29,871 nucleotides of DNA from Actinophytocola sp045807065 (GTDB lineage: Bacteria; Actinomycetota; Actinomycetes; Mycobacteriales; Pseudonocardiaceae): contig NZ_JBJMIE010000154.1 of NCBI RefSeq assembly GCF_045807065.1, positions 1-29,871 on the forward strand. The letters are read 5' to 3'. Positions within the stretch are counted from its first letter, which is position 1; each line of letters starts with the position of its first letter. Made by a program: the position numbers and the translations under genes. Shown here in pieces: positions 21,198 through 29,155 of this stretch. A model generated the notes under the pieces. The model worked only from the letters and a program-made list of their open reading frames with translations. It had not been told where the DNA came from and ran no database searches.

Positions 21198-22294
21198 GGT
21201 ACCTGCACGGCCTCGACGCCCTGCGCATCGTCGCGTCGGTCATGGTCGTCTACGACCACCTCCACGGCTGGTTCGCCTCGGGCGGGCAGCGGTGGCGGTT
21301 CGACGAGAACCTCGACGCGGCCGTCCTCGGCCCCCTCCGGCTCGACGCGCTCATGGGCGCGTTCGGCATCTGCACGTTCTTCGTCGTCAGCGGGGTCGTG
21401 ATCACCCACGCCGCGTTCCGCGAGAGCCCCGGCCGCTTCGTCGCGCGCCGGGCCGTGCGGATCGTGCCGCTGCTGTGGGCGGTCGTGCTGCTCGTGTGGG
21501 TCCTGGCGGTCGTGCACGTGCCCGCCGGCGTCACCGGCCCCGTCGACGTGCGCGACCTCCTCACCAACCTCACGCTCACGAACTTCTTCGTGCCGAACCA
21601 GACCGGGCTCGACCTCGTCACGTGGACGCTCGCCGTCCAGATCGCCTACTACCTGTTCGTCGCGGCCACGATCCCGCTGCTGCGGCGGTGGCCGTGGCTG
21701 CCGCCCGCGCTGGCCGTCACGGTCGTCTCGGTGCTGCTGTCCGTGGTCCACGACGAGTCGACACCCGCCACGCACATGCTGCGGGTGATCATCACGTTCC
21801 TGCCGATCCTCTTCATCGGCCAGCTCGTCGGGCTCGCGCGGCTCGGCAGGCTGCACCCGCTCGCCGCGCTCGCGTACGGCGTGCTGCAGTGCCTGCTGCT
21901 CGCACGGGCAGACATGACGAGCGATCTCACCCCGGCTATTCCTGGATACACCCGAATGGTGGTATGCATAGCGCTGCTCGTGATCGTCTGCTGCCGGCTG
22001 GACGGCGGCCTGGTCGCCGGGCGGTGGACGAGAGGCGTAGCGAACAGAACTTATGCGGTCTTTCTGGTGCATGTGCCGGTTCTGTACGTGACGCCTCACC
22101 TACTCTCGACAACCACAGGTACGACACTGGCCTTCCTCATCGCGATAGTCGCTACCGCGGTCGTCGCTGACCTGCTGTACCGCTTCGTCGAGGTGCCATG
22201 CGTCCGGTGGTATCGCAAGTGGGAAAATCGCGGACGCAACTCCGCAGAAAGGGCGCCGGATGACCTGGCAGGAAGAGTTGAGGCAGCTCGATAG
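21194..22294 (+). CDS. Acyltransferase-3 (OafA-like) membrane protein
   Basis: A 366-residue polytopic protein of the AT3 family, which moves acyl groups from acyl-CoA across the membrane to sugars. The first helix has the conserved R-x10-H motif (R11 and H22 in LRIVASVMVVYDH). FFVVSGVVITH and the basic loop RFVARRAVRIVPLLW (81-95) are typical. The later WTLAVQIAYYLF has Gln where most members have Glu in W-[ST]-L-x-x-E-x-x-[FY]-Y. The last ~128 codons use many A/T-ending codons, unlike the first two thirds. It overlaps the next gene by 35 bases. It may feed acetyl groups to the AlgX-like enzyme or acylate the glycan itself. Confidence 0.88.
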   Translation: MRYLHGLDALRIVASVMVVYDHLHGWFASGGQRWRFDENLDAAVLGPLRLDALMGAFGICTFFVVSGVVITHAAFRESPGRFVARRAVRIVPLLWAVVLLVWVLAVVHVPAGVTGPVDVRDLLTNLTLTNFFVPNQTGLDLVTWTLAVQIAYYLFVAATIPLLRRWPWLPPALAVTVVSVLLSVVHDESTPATHMLRVIITFLPILFIGQLVGLARLGRLHPLAALAYGVLQCLLLARADMTSDLTPAIPGYTRMVVCIALLVIVCCRLDGGLVAGRWTRGVANRTYAVFLVHVPVLYVTPHLLSTTTGTTLAFLIAIVATAVVADLLYRFVEVPCVRWYRKWENRGRNSAERAPDDLAGRVEAAR

Positions 22295-23468
22295 CGCGCT
22301 CGCCGGCGGGGAGCTCTCGGCCAACGAGTACCGCAAGCGCCGGGACGAGATCCTCGCGGCGGCCTCGTCCGCGCAGCCCCCGTCACCCGTTCTGGGTCCC
22401 CCGGGCGAGCTCCCGCTGGCCGACGAGCCGGACCACACCAGCTCGTTGAACGCCGCACACAGTGACACCCCCGACACCCCCGACCTCGCCGAGGTCACGC
22501 AGGTGGTCAACGTCGAGGGTGCCGGCGAGACCGAGGCGGACGTGACGCAGATCATCACGGACCCGACCAAGCCCCCCGACAGGGGCAACGGCACCAGCAC
22601 GACCAACGGAGCCGGCGGCGACAACGGGGTCGAGCGCACGCAGGTGGTTCAGCCGGTCACCGGGGAGCCCGCCTCCCCCGCGATGCAGCAGCCCTGGGCC
22701 ACCCTGCCGCCCACCCACCAGTCGCAGACCAACGTCGGCACGTTCCCGCCCGTGCCACCGCAGGTCGGCGGTCCCGCGGTCACCCCGCTCGACGCGCAGG
22801 ACCTGTTCACCAGCAACAAGCCCGCCCGCACCGGCCCGAAGCCGTGGGTGATCGCCGTCGTGGTGGTCGTCGTGCTGGCGGTCGCCGGCGGCGCCGTGTG
22901 GTTCTTCGGCTTCCGGGACAGCGGCGGCAACGACACCGCCGGCCAGAAGACGACGCAGAACTCCGCGCCGGGCACGGGCTCGCAGCCGGAACCGGTCGAC
23001 ATCACCAAGATCGAGCTGCCCGGCGACCCGGCCTCGAACACCGGCGACATGGACATCACGCGGGCCAGCCAGCTGGCCGTGATCGCGCCGTCCGAGGCCA
23101 CGCTGCTCGCCGACGCCGGCGTCAAGCAGCTGACCTACTCCGGGTACTCCGAGCAGAACTACCGCTACCTGCTGTACGCCTACAAGAGCGACAGCGCCGG
23201 CGCGGCCAGGGACCTCACCGGCAAGGTCCTCGACGTCCAGAAGCAGCTCGGCTTCACGGACACCCGGCTCGACGGGGTGCCCAAGGGCGTGACCGTGACG
23301 ACGGTGAGCAACAAGGACGCGGCCGCCGTGCGCGGCGTCTACACCTACGGTGACGTCACGATCCAGCTGAGCGTGCTACAGGTCCCGCTGGGTGAGGCGA
23401 ACGATCTCGGAGCCCACTTCCAGCAGGCGATCACCGCTGTCACGGACGCGGCTCCGCCCGGTAAGTAA
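22260..23468 (+). CDS. Membrane-anchored SHOCT-like/TQ-motif protein (paralogue B)
   Basis: A 402-residue protein. The SHOCT-like start (MTWQEELRQLDSALAGGELS, 1-35) leads to a long disordered Pro/Thr/acidic linker (36-194) with three TQ motifs: AEVTQVV (T80), ADVTQII (T96) and ERTQVV (T127). One membrane helix follows (about 195-217, ending WFFGFRD), then an extracellular domain (about 225-402). The ectodomain shares the general layout of the one in paralogue C, with weak sequence similarity. AAAGGG lies upstream of the ATG, which overlaps the acyltransferase gene by 35 bases. Inside-outside topology with kinase-like phospho-sites suggests a signal-responsive glycan or envelope factor; this is inferred. 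Confidence 0.75.
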   Translation: MTWQEELRQLDSALAGGELSANEYRKRRDEILAAASSAQPPSPVLGPPGELPLADEPDHTSSLNAAHSDTPDTPDLAEVTQVVNVEGAGETEADVTQIITDPTKPPDRGNGTSTTNGAGGDNGVERTQVVQPVTGEPASPAMQQPWATLPPTHQSQTNVGTFPPVPPQVGGPAVTPLDAQDLFTSNKPARTGPKPWVIAVVVVVVLAVAGGAVWFFGFRDSGGNDTAGQKTTQNSAPGTGSQPEPVDITKIELPGDPASNTGDMDITRASQLAVIAPSEATLLADAGVKQLTYSGYSEQNYRYLLYAYKSDSAGAARDLTGKVLDVQKQLGFTDTRLDGVPKGVTVTTVSNKDAAAVRGVYTYGDVTIQLSVLQVPLGEANDLGAHFQQAITAVTDAAPPGK

Positions 23469-23570
23469 CCGGCCACCCGACACCGTCGTCGCACACTCCA
23501 CCCAATAGTCTTTGCCAGGTCATGCGGGGTAGCGCGCGGCGGTGCACCATCTGTGTTGGAGGGCGACTTC

Positions 23571-24701
23571 ATGTCCTGGCAAGACGAGCTCGCGCAGCTC
23601 GACAGTGCGCTGGCGTCCGGTCAGATCTCCGCGGACGAGTACCGCACCCGGCGCGACCGCGTCATCGCCCAGGCCTCCGGCCAGAGCGCGCCGGAACAGC
23701 CCCAGCAGCCCCAGCAGCAGGGTGGCGACCCGACGCAGGTGTTCCGCCCGGTCAACCCGCAGGCACAGCAGCCGGCGTTCGGGGACCGCACGCAGATCGT
23801 GCCCGGGCAGGGCGGCGACCGCACGCAGGTCGTCGGCCAGGGTGACGCGGACAGCACGCAGATCGTGTCCAACAAACCGGTTCCGCAGTTCCCGCCGCGG
23901 CCGGTACCGCCGCCGTGGGAGACCCACCAGCCCCAGCAGCCGAACATGAGCCCGCCGCCGTGGGCGAACGAGGAGTTACCTCCCGAGTTCGGGCAGCAGA
24001 GCTGGCCCCGGCAGGGGCCGGAGGTCTTCGAGGAGAAGTCGGGCGGCGGCACCGGCAGGACCGTCGGCATCATCGTCGCGGTCGTCGTGGTGCTGGCGCT
24101 CGTCGGCGGCGCCATCTGGTTCTTCGGGATCCGGGACAAGGGCAACAACCAGGCCGACAACGGTGGCGGCGGGACGAGCCAGACCCAGGAGAAGACGACC
24201 ACCACCACGTCCCCGCCGCCGAACGTGCCCGACGGGCCGTTCGTCGAGCTGCCCGGCGACGAGGAGCTGCTCAACCACACCTTCTCCATCCAGGAGGCGA
24301 TCGCCAACCATCAGCCCGCCGCCGGCGAGCCGGAGCTGATGCAGTCGGTCGGGGTCGCCGAGATCGGCGGGCTGGTCACCAACGAGAACGGGCTGCGGCG
24401 CGGCATCTGGGCGTTCAAGCTCGGTAACGGCGCGGATCCGGCCAAGGTGCTGAACGCGATGGACGGGCTCTACGAGCAGGCGAAGTACGAACTGGTCAAG
24501 CAGGACGACGGCGTGCTGGTCCGCAAGCTGGTGACGACGGACCCGCAGAGCGGCCAGCAGGTGACGGTGTTCCGTGCCCATTACCTCACCGACGGCTACA
24601 TGGTCCGCGTCGAGGTGTTCGGTCCGGACTCGGCCAACGTCGAGTCCGAGTTCACCGACCTGCTGGCGAAGGAAACCAAGAAGTTCCCGCCGGCCTCGTG
24701 A
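23571..24701 (+). CDS. Membrane-anchored SHOCT-like/TQ-motif protein (paralogue C)
   Basis: A 376-residue protein. The SHOCT-like start (MSWQDELAQLDSALASGQIS, 1-35) is followed by a Gln/Pro-rich linker with four evenly spaced TQ motifs: DPTQVFRP (T55), DRTQIV (T74), DRTQVV (T85) and DSTQIV (T96). A membrane helix (about 164-186, WFFGIRDKGNN) leads to a Thr/Pro stem and an ectodomain (about 225-376) shared with the protein at 19954. The TQVFRP segment resembles the ETTSVFRAD phospho-site of GarA. GGAGGG at 23558-23563 fixes the ATG start. The 102-bp gap before it is the largest in the locus, so it may have its own promoter. It lies 7 bp before the giant enzyme gene. Confidence 0.78.
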   Translation: MSWQDELAQLDSALASGQISADEYRTRRDRVIAQASGQSAPEQPQQPQQQGGDPTQVFRPVNPQAQQPAFGDRTQIVPGQGGDRTQVVGQGDADSTQIVSNKPVPQFPPRPVPPPWETHQPQQPNMSPPPWANEELPPEFGQQSWPRQGPEVFEEKSGGGTGRTVGIIVAVVVVLALVGGAIWFFGIRDKGNNQADNGGGGTSQTQEKTTTTTSPPPNVPDGPFVELPGDEELLNHTFSIQEAIANHQPAAGEPELMQSVGVAEIGGLVTNENGLRRGIWAFKLGNGADPAKVLNAMDGLYEQAKYELVKQDDGVLVRKLVTTDPQSGQQVTVFRAHYLTDGYMVRVEVFGPDSANVESEFTDLLAKETKKFPPAS

Positions 24702-24708
24702 CCAGTAG

Positions 24709-27700
24709 ATGACGATCGACTACGCCAACGGAGCCGAGTCGGCGGTGCTGGCGGCGTTGCGGGCCGCGCAGGACGTCTCCGCCGGCTCGACGGAGCTGTC
24801 CGCGCTGGTCACGTCGTGGGAGACGGCCTACCACTTCTCGCCGTCCCGGCTCGGCCTGCTCGCGCCGCTGCGGATCACACCCGGGCTGCGGGTGGTCGAC
24901 CTCGGCTGCGGGTCCGGCGTGCTGTCGCGGGCGCTCGGTGAGGCGGGTGCCTCGGTGCTGGGCATCGAGGGCGTGCCGCCGCGGGCGGACGCCGCGCGGG
25001 AACGCTGCCGGGACCTGGCCGACGTGCGGATCGTGTCGTCGACGCTGACCGAGGGTCTCACCGGTGCCGGGCCGTTCGACCTCGCGATGATCTGCGGGGT
25101 GCTGGAGTACGACGACCCGTACACGCTGCTGCCGGCGGTCGCGGACTCGCTGACGGACAACGGGGTCGTCGTCCTCGCGATCGAGAACCAGCTGGGGCTG
25201 CGGTACCTGCTCGGCGGGGTCGAGGACCACCACGACAAGGCGTGGATCGGGCTCGCGGACTTCCCCGGTGCCGGGCGCAACCCGCGGACGTGGACCCGCC
25301 GGACGCTCCAGGGCCTGCTCGCCGGCGTCGGGCTGACGGCGCAGCGGTGGCTGCTGCCGTACCCGGACTACAAGCTGCCGAGGGTGGTGCTGGACGAGAA
25401 CGCGTTCCGGTACGGCCCGGAGTTCGTGGAGAAGCTCGTCCGCGACCCGTTGCAGGGCTCGTTCGGCGGCAACGACGGCGTGGTGTCCGGCCGGACCGCG
25501 CACCGCCTCGCGATGGCCGAGGGCATCGGGAACGTCGTCGCGCCGTCGTTCCTCGTCGTCGCCGCCCGCTCCCCCGGCGCGCTGTCCACTGTGGTCGATC
25601 CGGGGCTCGCGTGGTTGGTCAGCGGCGCACGGCGGCCCGTGTGGCGGCGAACCCGCCGGCTCACCACGGACCTCACGCTCCAGACGGTCCACAGCGGACT
25701 GGGTGACGCGCGTTCCTGGCTGCGGCAGGAACACCAGGTGACCGAGCCGCTGCGGCCGGGCCGCGCGATGGACACCTACCTGCTCGACGCCATGCGCACG
25801 CACGACGTCGGCGAGCTGGCGCGGCTGCTCGGCATGTGGCGGCAGACCTGCCTGGCGCAGGCCCGCCCGCTGGACCCGGCGAACCTGCCCCACCCGTACC
25901 TGCCGCACCGGCCGAACGTGCCGGTCCTGCCGCCGGACCACCTCGACGTGCACCCCGGCAACCTGATCATCGGCCCGGAGGGCGTATCCCGCGTCGACCG
26001 GGAGTGGCACGCGGGGCACGGCGTCGACGCGGAGCTCGTGATGCTGCGGGCGCTGCTGGAGTTCGCGCGCGAGGTCGTGCAGGGGCACTCGCCGCACCCG
26101 TGGCCGGCGCGCACAGTGCACGACGTGTTCACCGAGCTGTGCGCGCTGACCGGGCTCGGCGACGCGTTGACCGAGCGGTGGGCCGAGCTGGTCGCGGCCG
26201 AGGCGGCGTTGCAGGAGCAGGTGACCGGGCACCCGGCGGAGCGGATCGCCGTGGCCCTGGAGCACGACGTGCACGCCGACCACGGCGAGCCGCTGTGGCA
26301 GTTGGCGGGCGGCATCCGGGCACTGCGGGCAGCCGGCGACGCACGCCGGGCCGCCGAGCACGAGCGGGACGTCGCGGCCGCGCGGGCGGAGGAGCTGGCC
26401 GGCCGGGTGGCCGAGCAGAACGCGCGGGTCGACGACCTCACCGAGCGCCTGCAGCAGACCGAGCACGGGCTGGCGATGGCCCGCTCGGAGCTGGACCTGA
26501 AGGACGACCGCATCGGGCGGGCGTTCAGCGAGCTGGCCATGGCGGTCGAGGAGGCCACGCGGGCGTGGGAGGCCAACGAGCGCACCGAGTCGGCGCTGGC
26601 TGACGTCCGTGCCGAGGCCGCCGACCTGCGCTCCCGGCTGGGCCGGACGAGGGCGCGGCTGGACGCGCTGGAGAACTCGTCGCTGGTGCGGACCGCACAC
26701 AGGTCGGTGTGGCCGGCGGGCCGGTTGGTCCGCGGGCTCCGCGACCTGGCCTTCGGCCGGCCGGGTGACGAGCCGGACGGCCTGCTGCGCAAGCTGGGTC
26801 AACGAGCGCCGAAGCTGACGTCCCTGGTGGCGGGCCGGTACCGGGCACGGGCCGCGTCCGCGCGGGAGGCCGGTCTGCACTACGACCTGCCGGTGCCGTC
26901 CACGGTGCCGGTCGGCGCGGGTCAGGTGCTGGAGCTGACCGGCTGGGTCACGCACGCATCCATCGGCGTGCGTTCGGTTTCGGTGCGGGCCGGGTCACGC
27001 GAGGTGCCGGCGAGCCGGGGGCACTACCGCCCGGACGTCGTCGCGGCGCTCCGACCTGGCGGCATCCGGGTACCGGACGGAAGCGGTGTCTCCGTGCGGA
27101 TCCCGATCGCGGGGGTGGACGCCCCGGGTTCGCTCCCGCTGGAACTGCGGGTGACGCTGGACGACGGAACGGTGCTGTCGCGCGAGCTGCCGACGGTGTC
27201 CCTGGTGGCCACGAACCTGGAGCCGGTGCCCGCGCGCTGGCCGTCGGACGGCCCGAAGGTCGCGATCTGCATGGCGACTTACCGTCCGGACCGCGTGTTC
27301 CTGGCCCAGCAGCTGGACTCGATCCGCGCGCAGAAGCACACGAACTGGGTGTGCGTGATCTCCGACGACGCCTCGGGCGACGACCACGTGGCGGCGATCC
27401 GCGACCTGGTGGACGGCGACGACCGTTTCACCGTGGTGGCGAACGAGGAGAACGCCGGCTTCTACCGGAACTTCGAGCGCGCACTGACACACGCACCGGC
27501 CGACGCGGACCTGATCGCACTGTCCGATCAGGACGACGTGTGGGACCCGGACAAGCTGGACACGCTGATCGACCGGTTCGACGACCCGGCGGTGACGCTG
27601 GCGTACGCGGACATGCGCCTGATCGACGAGCGGGACGAGGTGGTGGCGCAGTCGTTCTGGCGCCACCGCCGCAACCAGTGGACCGACCTGGACTCGATGC

Positions 27701-28260
27701 TGCTGCTGAACACGGTGACGGGCGCGGCGAGCATGGTGCGCGCGGACGTCGTGCGGGAGCAGGTGCTGCCGTTCCCCCCAGGCACTCCGTCGGCGTTCCA
27801 CGACCAGTGGATCGCCGCGGTGGCGCTGGCCGCGGGCCGCATCGAGTTCATCAACCGCCCACTCCACTCGTACCGCCAACACGGCGACGCGGTGAGCGGC
27901 CGCCGCGACAACCGCCTGGACGAGGGCCTGGCGGGCCTGGGGTTCCTCCGCGTCGCCCTGCGCCGCGAGGCCCCGGACCCGGACCTGGAGGCGGTGGCGG
28001 AGTACGAGCTGCGTCGCGTTGCCCAGTTCACGACGGTGTTGCTGATGCGCCAGTGGCACCGGCTCGAGGCGGTACGGGAACGCCTGGCCGAGCTGACAAG
28101 GGTGGAACGAGACCTGAAGCCCCTGCTGCGCCGAACCCGCGCCAACCGCACGGAAACCGCCGGCGCCGAACGCCGCCTGCTGGCAGCGGCGGTGCGGTGG
28201 AAGTCCCTGCGCGCCAAGCGGTTGCGCCTGCCGGTACTCCCACCGCACCCGCTGGACTAA
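24709..28260 (+). CDS. Giant methyltransferase / phosphotransferase-like / coiled-coil / beta-sandwich / GT2 fusion (WbdD-like architecture)
   Basis: An 1183-residue soluble protein. (1) Class I methyltransferase, about 40-215: VVDLGCGSGVLSRAL (62-76), LGIEG and FDLAMICGVLEY. (2) Phosphotransferase-like region, about 280-530, with the H-x-D-x-H-x-x-N loop DHLDVHPGNLII (410-421) and DFG-like VDREW (429-433) of APH-type kinases; no clear Gly-loop is seen. (3) Charged heptad-like coiled coil, about 541-656. (4) Beta-sandwich, about 735-840, LTGWVTH and HYRPDVVAAL. (5) GT2 glycosyltransferase, about 850-1110, with VAICMATYRPD, SDDASGDD, SDQDDVWDPDK (939-949) and HDQW. The first three parts repeat the order of WbdD, which caps O9a O-antigen with phosphate and methyl while its coiled coil sets chain length. 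The kinase-like call is the least certain. Confidence 0.85.
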   Translation: MTIDYANGAESAVLAALRAAQDVSAGSTELSALVTSWETAYHFSPSRLGLLAPLRITPGLRVVDLGCGSGVLSRALGEAGASVLGIEGVPPRADAARERCRDLADVRIVSSTLTEGLTGAGPFDLAMICGVLEYDDPYTLLPAVADSLTDNGVVVLAIENQLGLRYLLGGVEDHHDKAWIGLADFPGAGRNPRTWTRRTLQGLLAGVGLTAQRWLLPYPDYKLPRVVLDENAFRYGPEFVEKLVRDPLQGSFGGNDGVVSGRTAHRLAMAEGIGNVVAPSFLVVAARSPGALSTVVDPGLAWLVSGARRPVWRRTRRLTTDLTLQTVHSGLGDARSWLRQEHQVTEPLRPGRAMDTYLLDAMRTHDVGELARLLGMWRQTCLAQARPLDPANLPHPYLPHRPNVPVLPPDHLDVHPGNLIIGPEGVSRVDREWHAGHGVDAELVMLRALLEFAREVVQGHSPHPWPARTVHDVFTELCALTGLGDALTERWAELVAAEAALQEQVTGHPAERIAVALEHDVHADHGEPLWQLAGGIRALRAAGDARRAAEHERDVAAARAEELAGRVAEQNARVDDLTERLQQTEHGLAMARSELDLKDDRIGRAFSELAMAVEEATRAWEANERTESALADVRAEAADLRSRLGRTRARLDALENSSLVRTAHRSVWPAGRLVRGLRDLAFGRPGDEPDGLLRKLGQRAPKLTSLVAGRYRARAASAREAGLHYDLPVPSTVPVGAGQVLELTGWVTHASIGVRSVSVRAGSREVPASRGHYRPDVVAALRPGGIRVPDGSGVSVRIPIAGVDAPGSLPLELRVTLDDGTVLSRELPTVSLVATNLEPVPARWPSDGPKVAICMATYRPDRVFLAQQLDSIRAQKHTNWVCVISDDASGDDHVAAIRDLVDGDDRFTVVANEENAGFYRNFERALTHAPADADLIALSDQDDVWDPDKLDTLIDRFDDPAVTLAYADMRLIDERDEVVAQSFWRHRRNQWTDLDSMLLLNTVTGAASMVRADVVREQVLPFPPGTPSAFHDQWIAAVALAAGRIEFINRPLHSYRQHGDAVSGRRDNRLDEGLAGLGFLRVALRREAPDPDLEAVAEYELRRVAQFTTVLLMRQWHRLEAVRERLAELTRVERDLKPLLRRTRANRTETAGAERRLLAAAVRWKSLRAKRLRLPVLPPHPLD

Positions 28261-29096
28261 CGCCGCTTGGGCTTCTGCCCGGGCCGCGGCCCGGCAACCT
28301 TCTTCCTGGACTCCGCGGCCAGGGCCTCCTCCCGGTCGACCCGCGCGGTGAGGAAGTGCTGCTGCCCGAACGTCCACACGTTGTTGGCGAGGAAGTAGAG
28401 CAACACCCCGATCGGCACGGGGAAGAGGAACCCGGACACGAGCATCCCACCCGGCGCCAGGTACATGAACAGTTTGCTGATCGCGGCGACCTGCGGGTTC
28501 GGGTTGTTCTGCCGCCGCATGCCCATCCGCATGGACAGGAAGGTGGCGCACCCGGCAACGAGCATGAGCGGCACCCCAACCGCGATCATGTGCGCCCGGT
28601 CAGTCCCGAACCGCGCGAGAACGGCGACGGGTTGGTGGATCCAGTTGCCGAGCTTGGCCCCGAAGACATCACCGTTGAGGAAGGAAACCACACCGGCACG
28701 ATCGAAGGCGTGGTTGGCCGGGGCACCCGGGGTGAAGTCGCGAAGGACCCAGTAGAGGCTGAGGAAGACGGGAATCTGGAGGATGGCGGGCAGGCAGCCG
28801 GCCAGGGGCGTGGTGCCGGCATCGGCGTGGAGCTTCTGGATCTCCTGGGTCATCCGCTGCCGGTCGTCGCGGTACTTCGAACGGATCTTCCGCACCTGCG
28901 GCGCAAGCTTCTGCATCTTGCGAGCGGCACGAAGCTGACCGAGCGCAGGCCTGATCAGCAGCACCCGAAGGCTGAAAACGAGGAAGAAGATCGCCAACAC
29001 CCAGGCAAGACCGGCGTCGGGCCCGAACAGAACACCGAAGAGCGCGTGCCAGAACCAGAGCACGGCGGAAACAGGGTAGAGAAAGATGTCGAACAA
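28257..29096 (-). CDS. yidC: YidC/Oxa1-family membrane insertase
   Basis: A 279-residue insertase that places proteins into the membrane. The core motifs are visible: the conserved membrane Arg (R44, FSLRVLLIRP), the cytoplasmic hairpin QKLAPQVRKIRSKYRDDRQR, then LAGCLPAILQIPVFLSLYWVL (98-118) and the helix near LFPVPIGVLLYFLANNVW. The basic tail RKKVAGPRPGQKPKRR may touch the ribosome. The context is not the rpmH-rnpA-yidC-jag cluster, so this is probably a second paralogue. A DUF6412-like gene lies 59 bp upstream. Its stop overlaps the stop of the convergent giant gene by four bases, leaving no room for a terminator between them. Confidence 0.93.
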   Translation of the reverse strand: MFDIFLYPVSAVLWFWHALFGVLFGPDAGLAWVLAIFFLVFSLRVLLIRPALGQLRAARKMQKLAPQVRKIRSKYRDDRQRMTQEIQKLHADAGTTPLAGCLPAILQIPVFLSLYWVLRDFTPGAPANHAFDRAGVVSFLNGDVFGAKLGNWIHQPVAVLARFGTDRAHMIAVGVPLMLVAGCATFLSMRMGMRRQNNPNPQVAAISKLFMYLAPGGMLVSGFLFPVPIGVLLYFLANNVWTFGQQHFLTARVDREEALAAESRKKVAGPRPGQKPKRR

Positions 29097-29155
29097 GGGA
29101 TTCGCTCCGTCTACGAGACATGACTACGGACAGGCGGAAGCGACTACCTGTGAGA

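Noticed and set aside
24652..26955. A 767-codon minus-strand frame opposite the giant enzyme gene
   Set aside because: The plus-strand product contains methyltransferase, phosphotransferase-like and GT2 motifs; the minus frame is Arg/His/Gln-rich and motif-free.
27351..29123. A 590-codon plus-strand frame spanning the end of the giant gene and all of yidC
   Set aside because: It is out of frame with the GT2 domain and antisense to a clear YidC.
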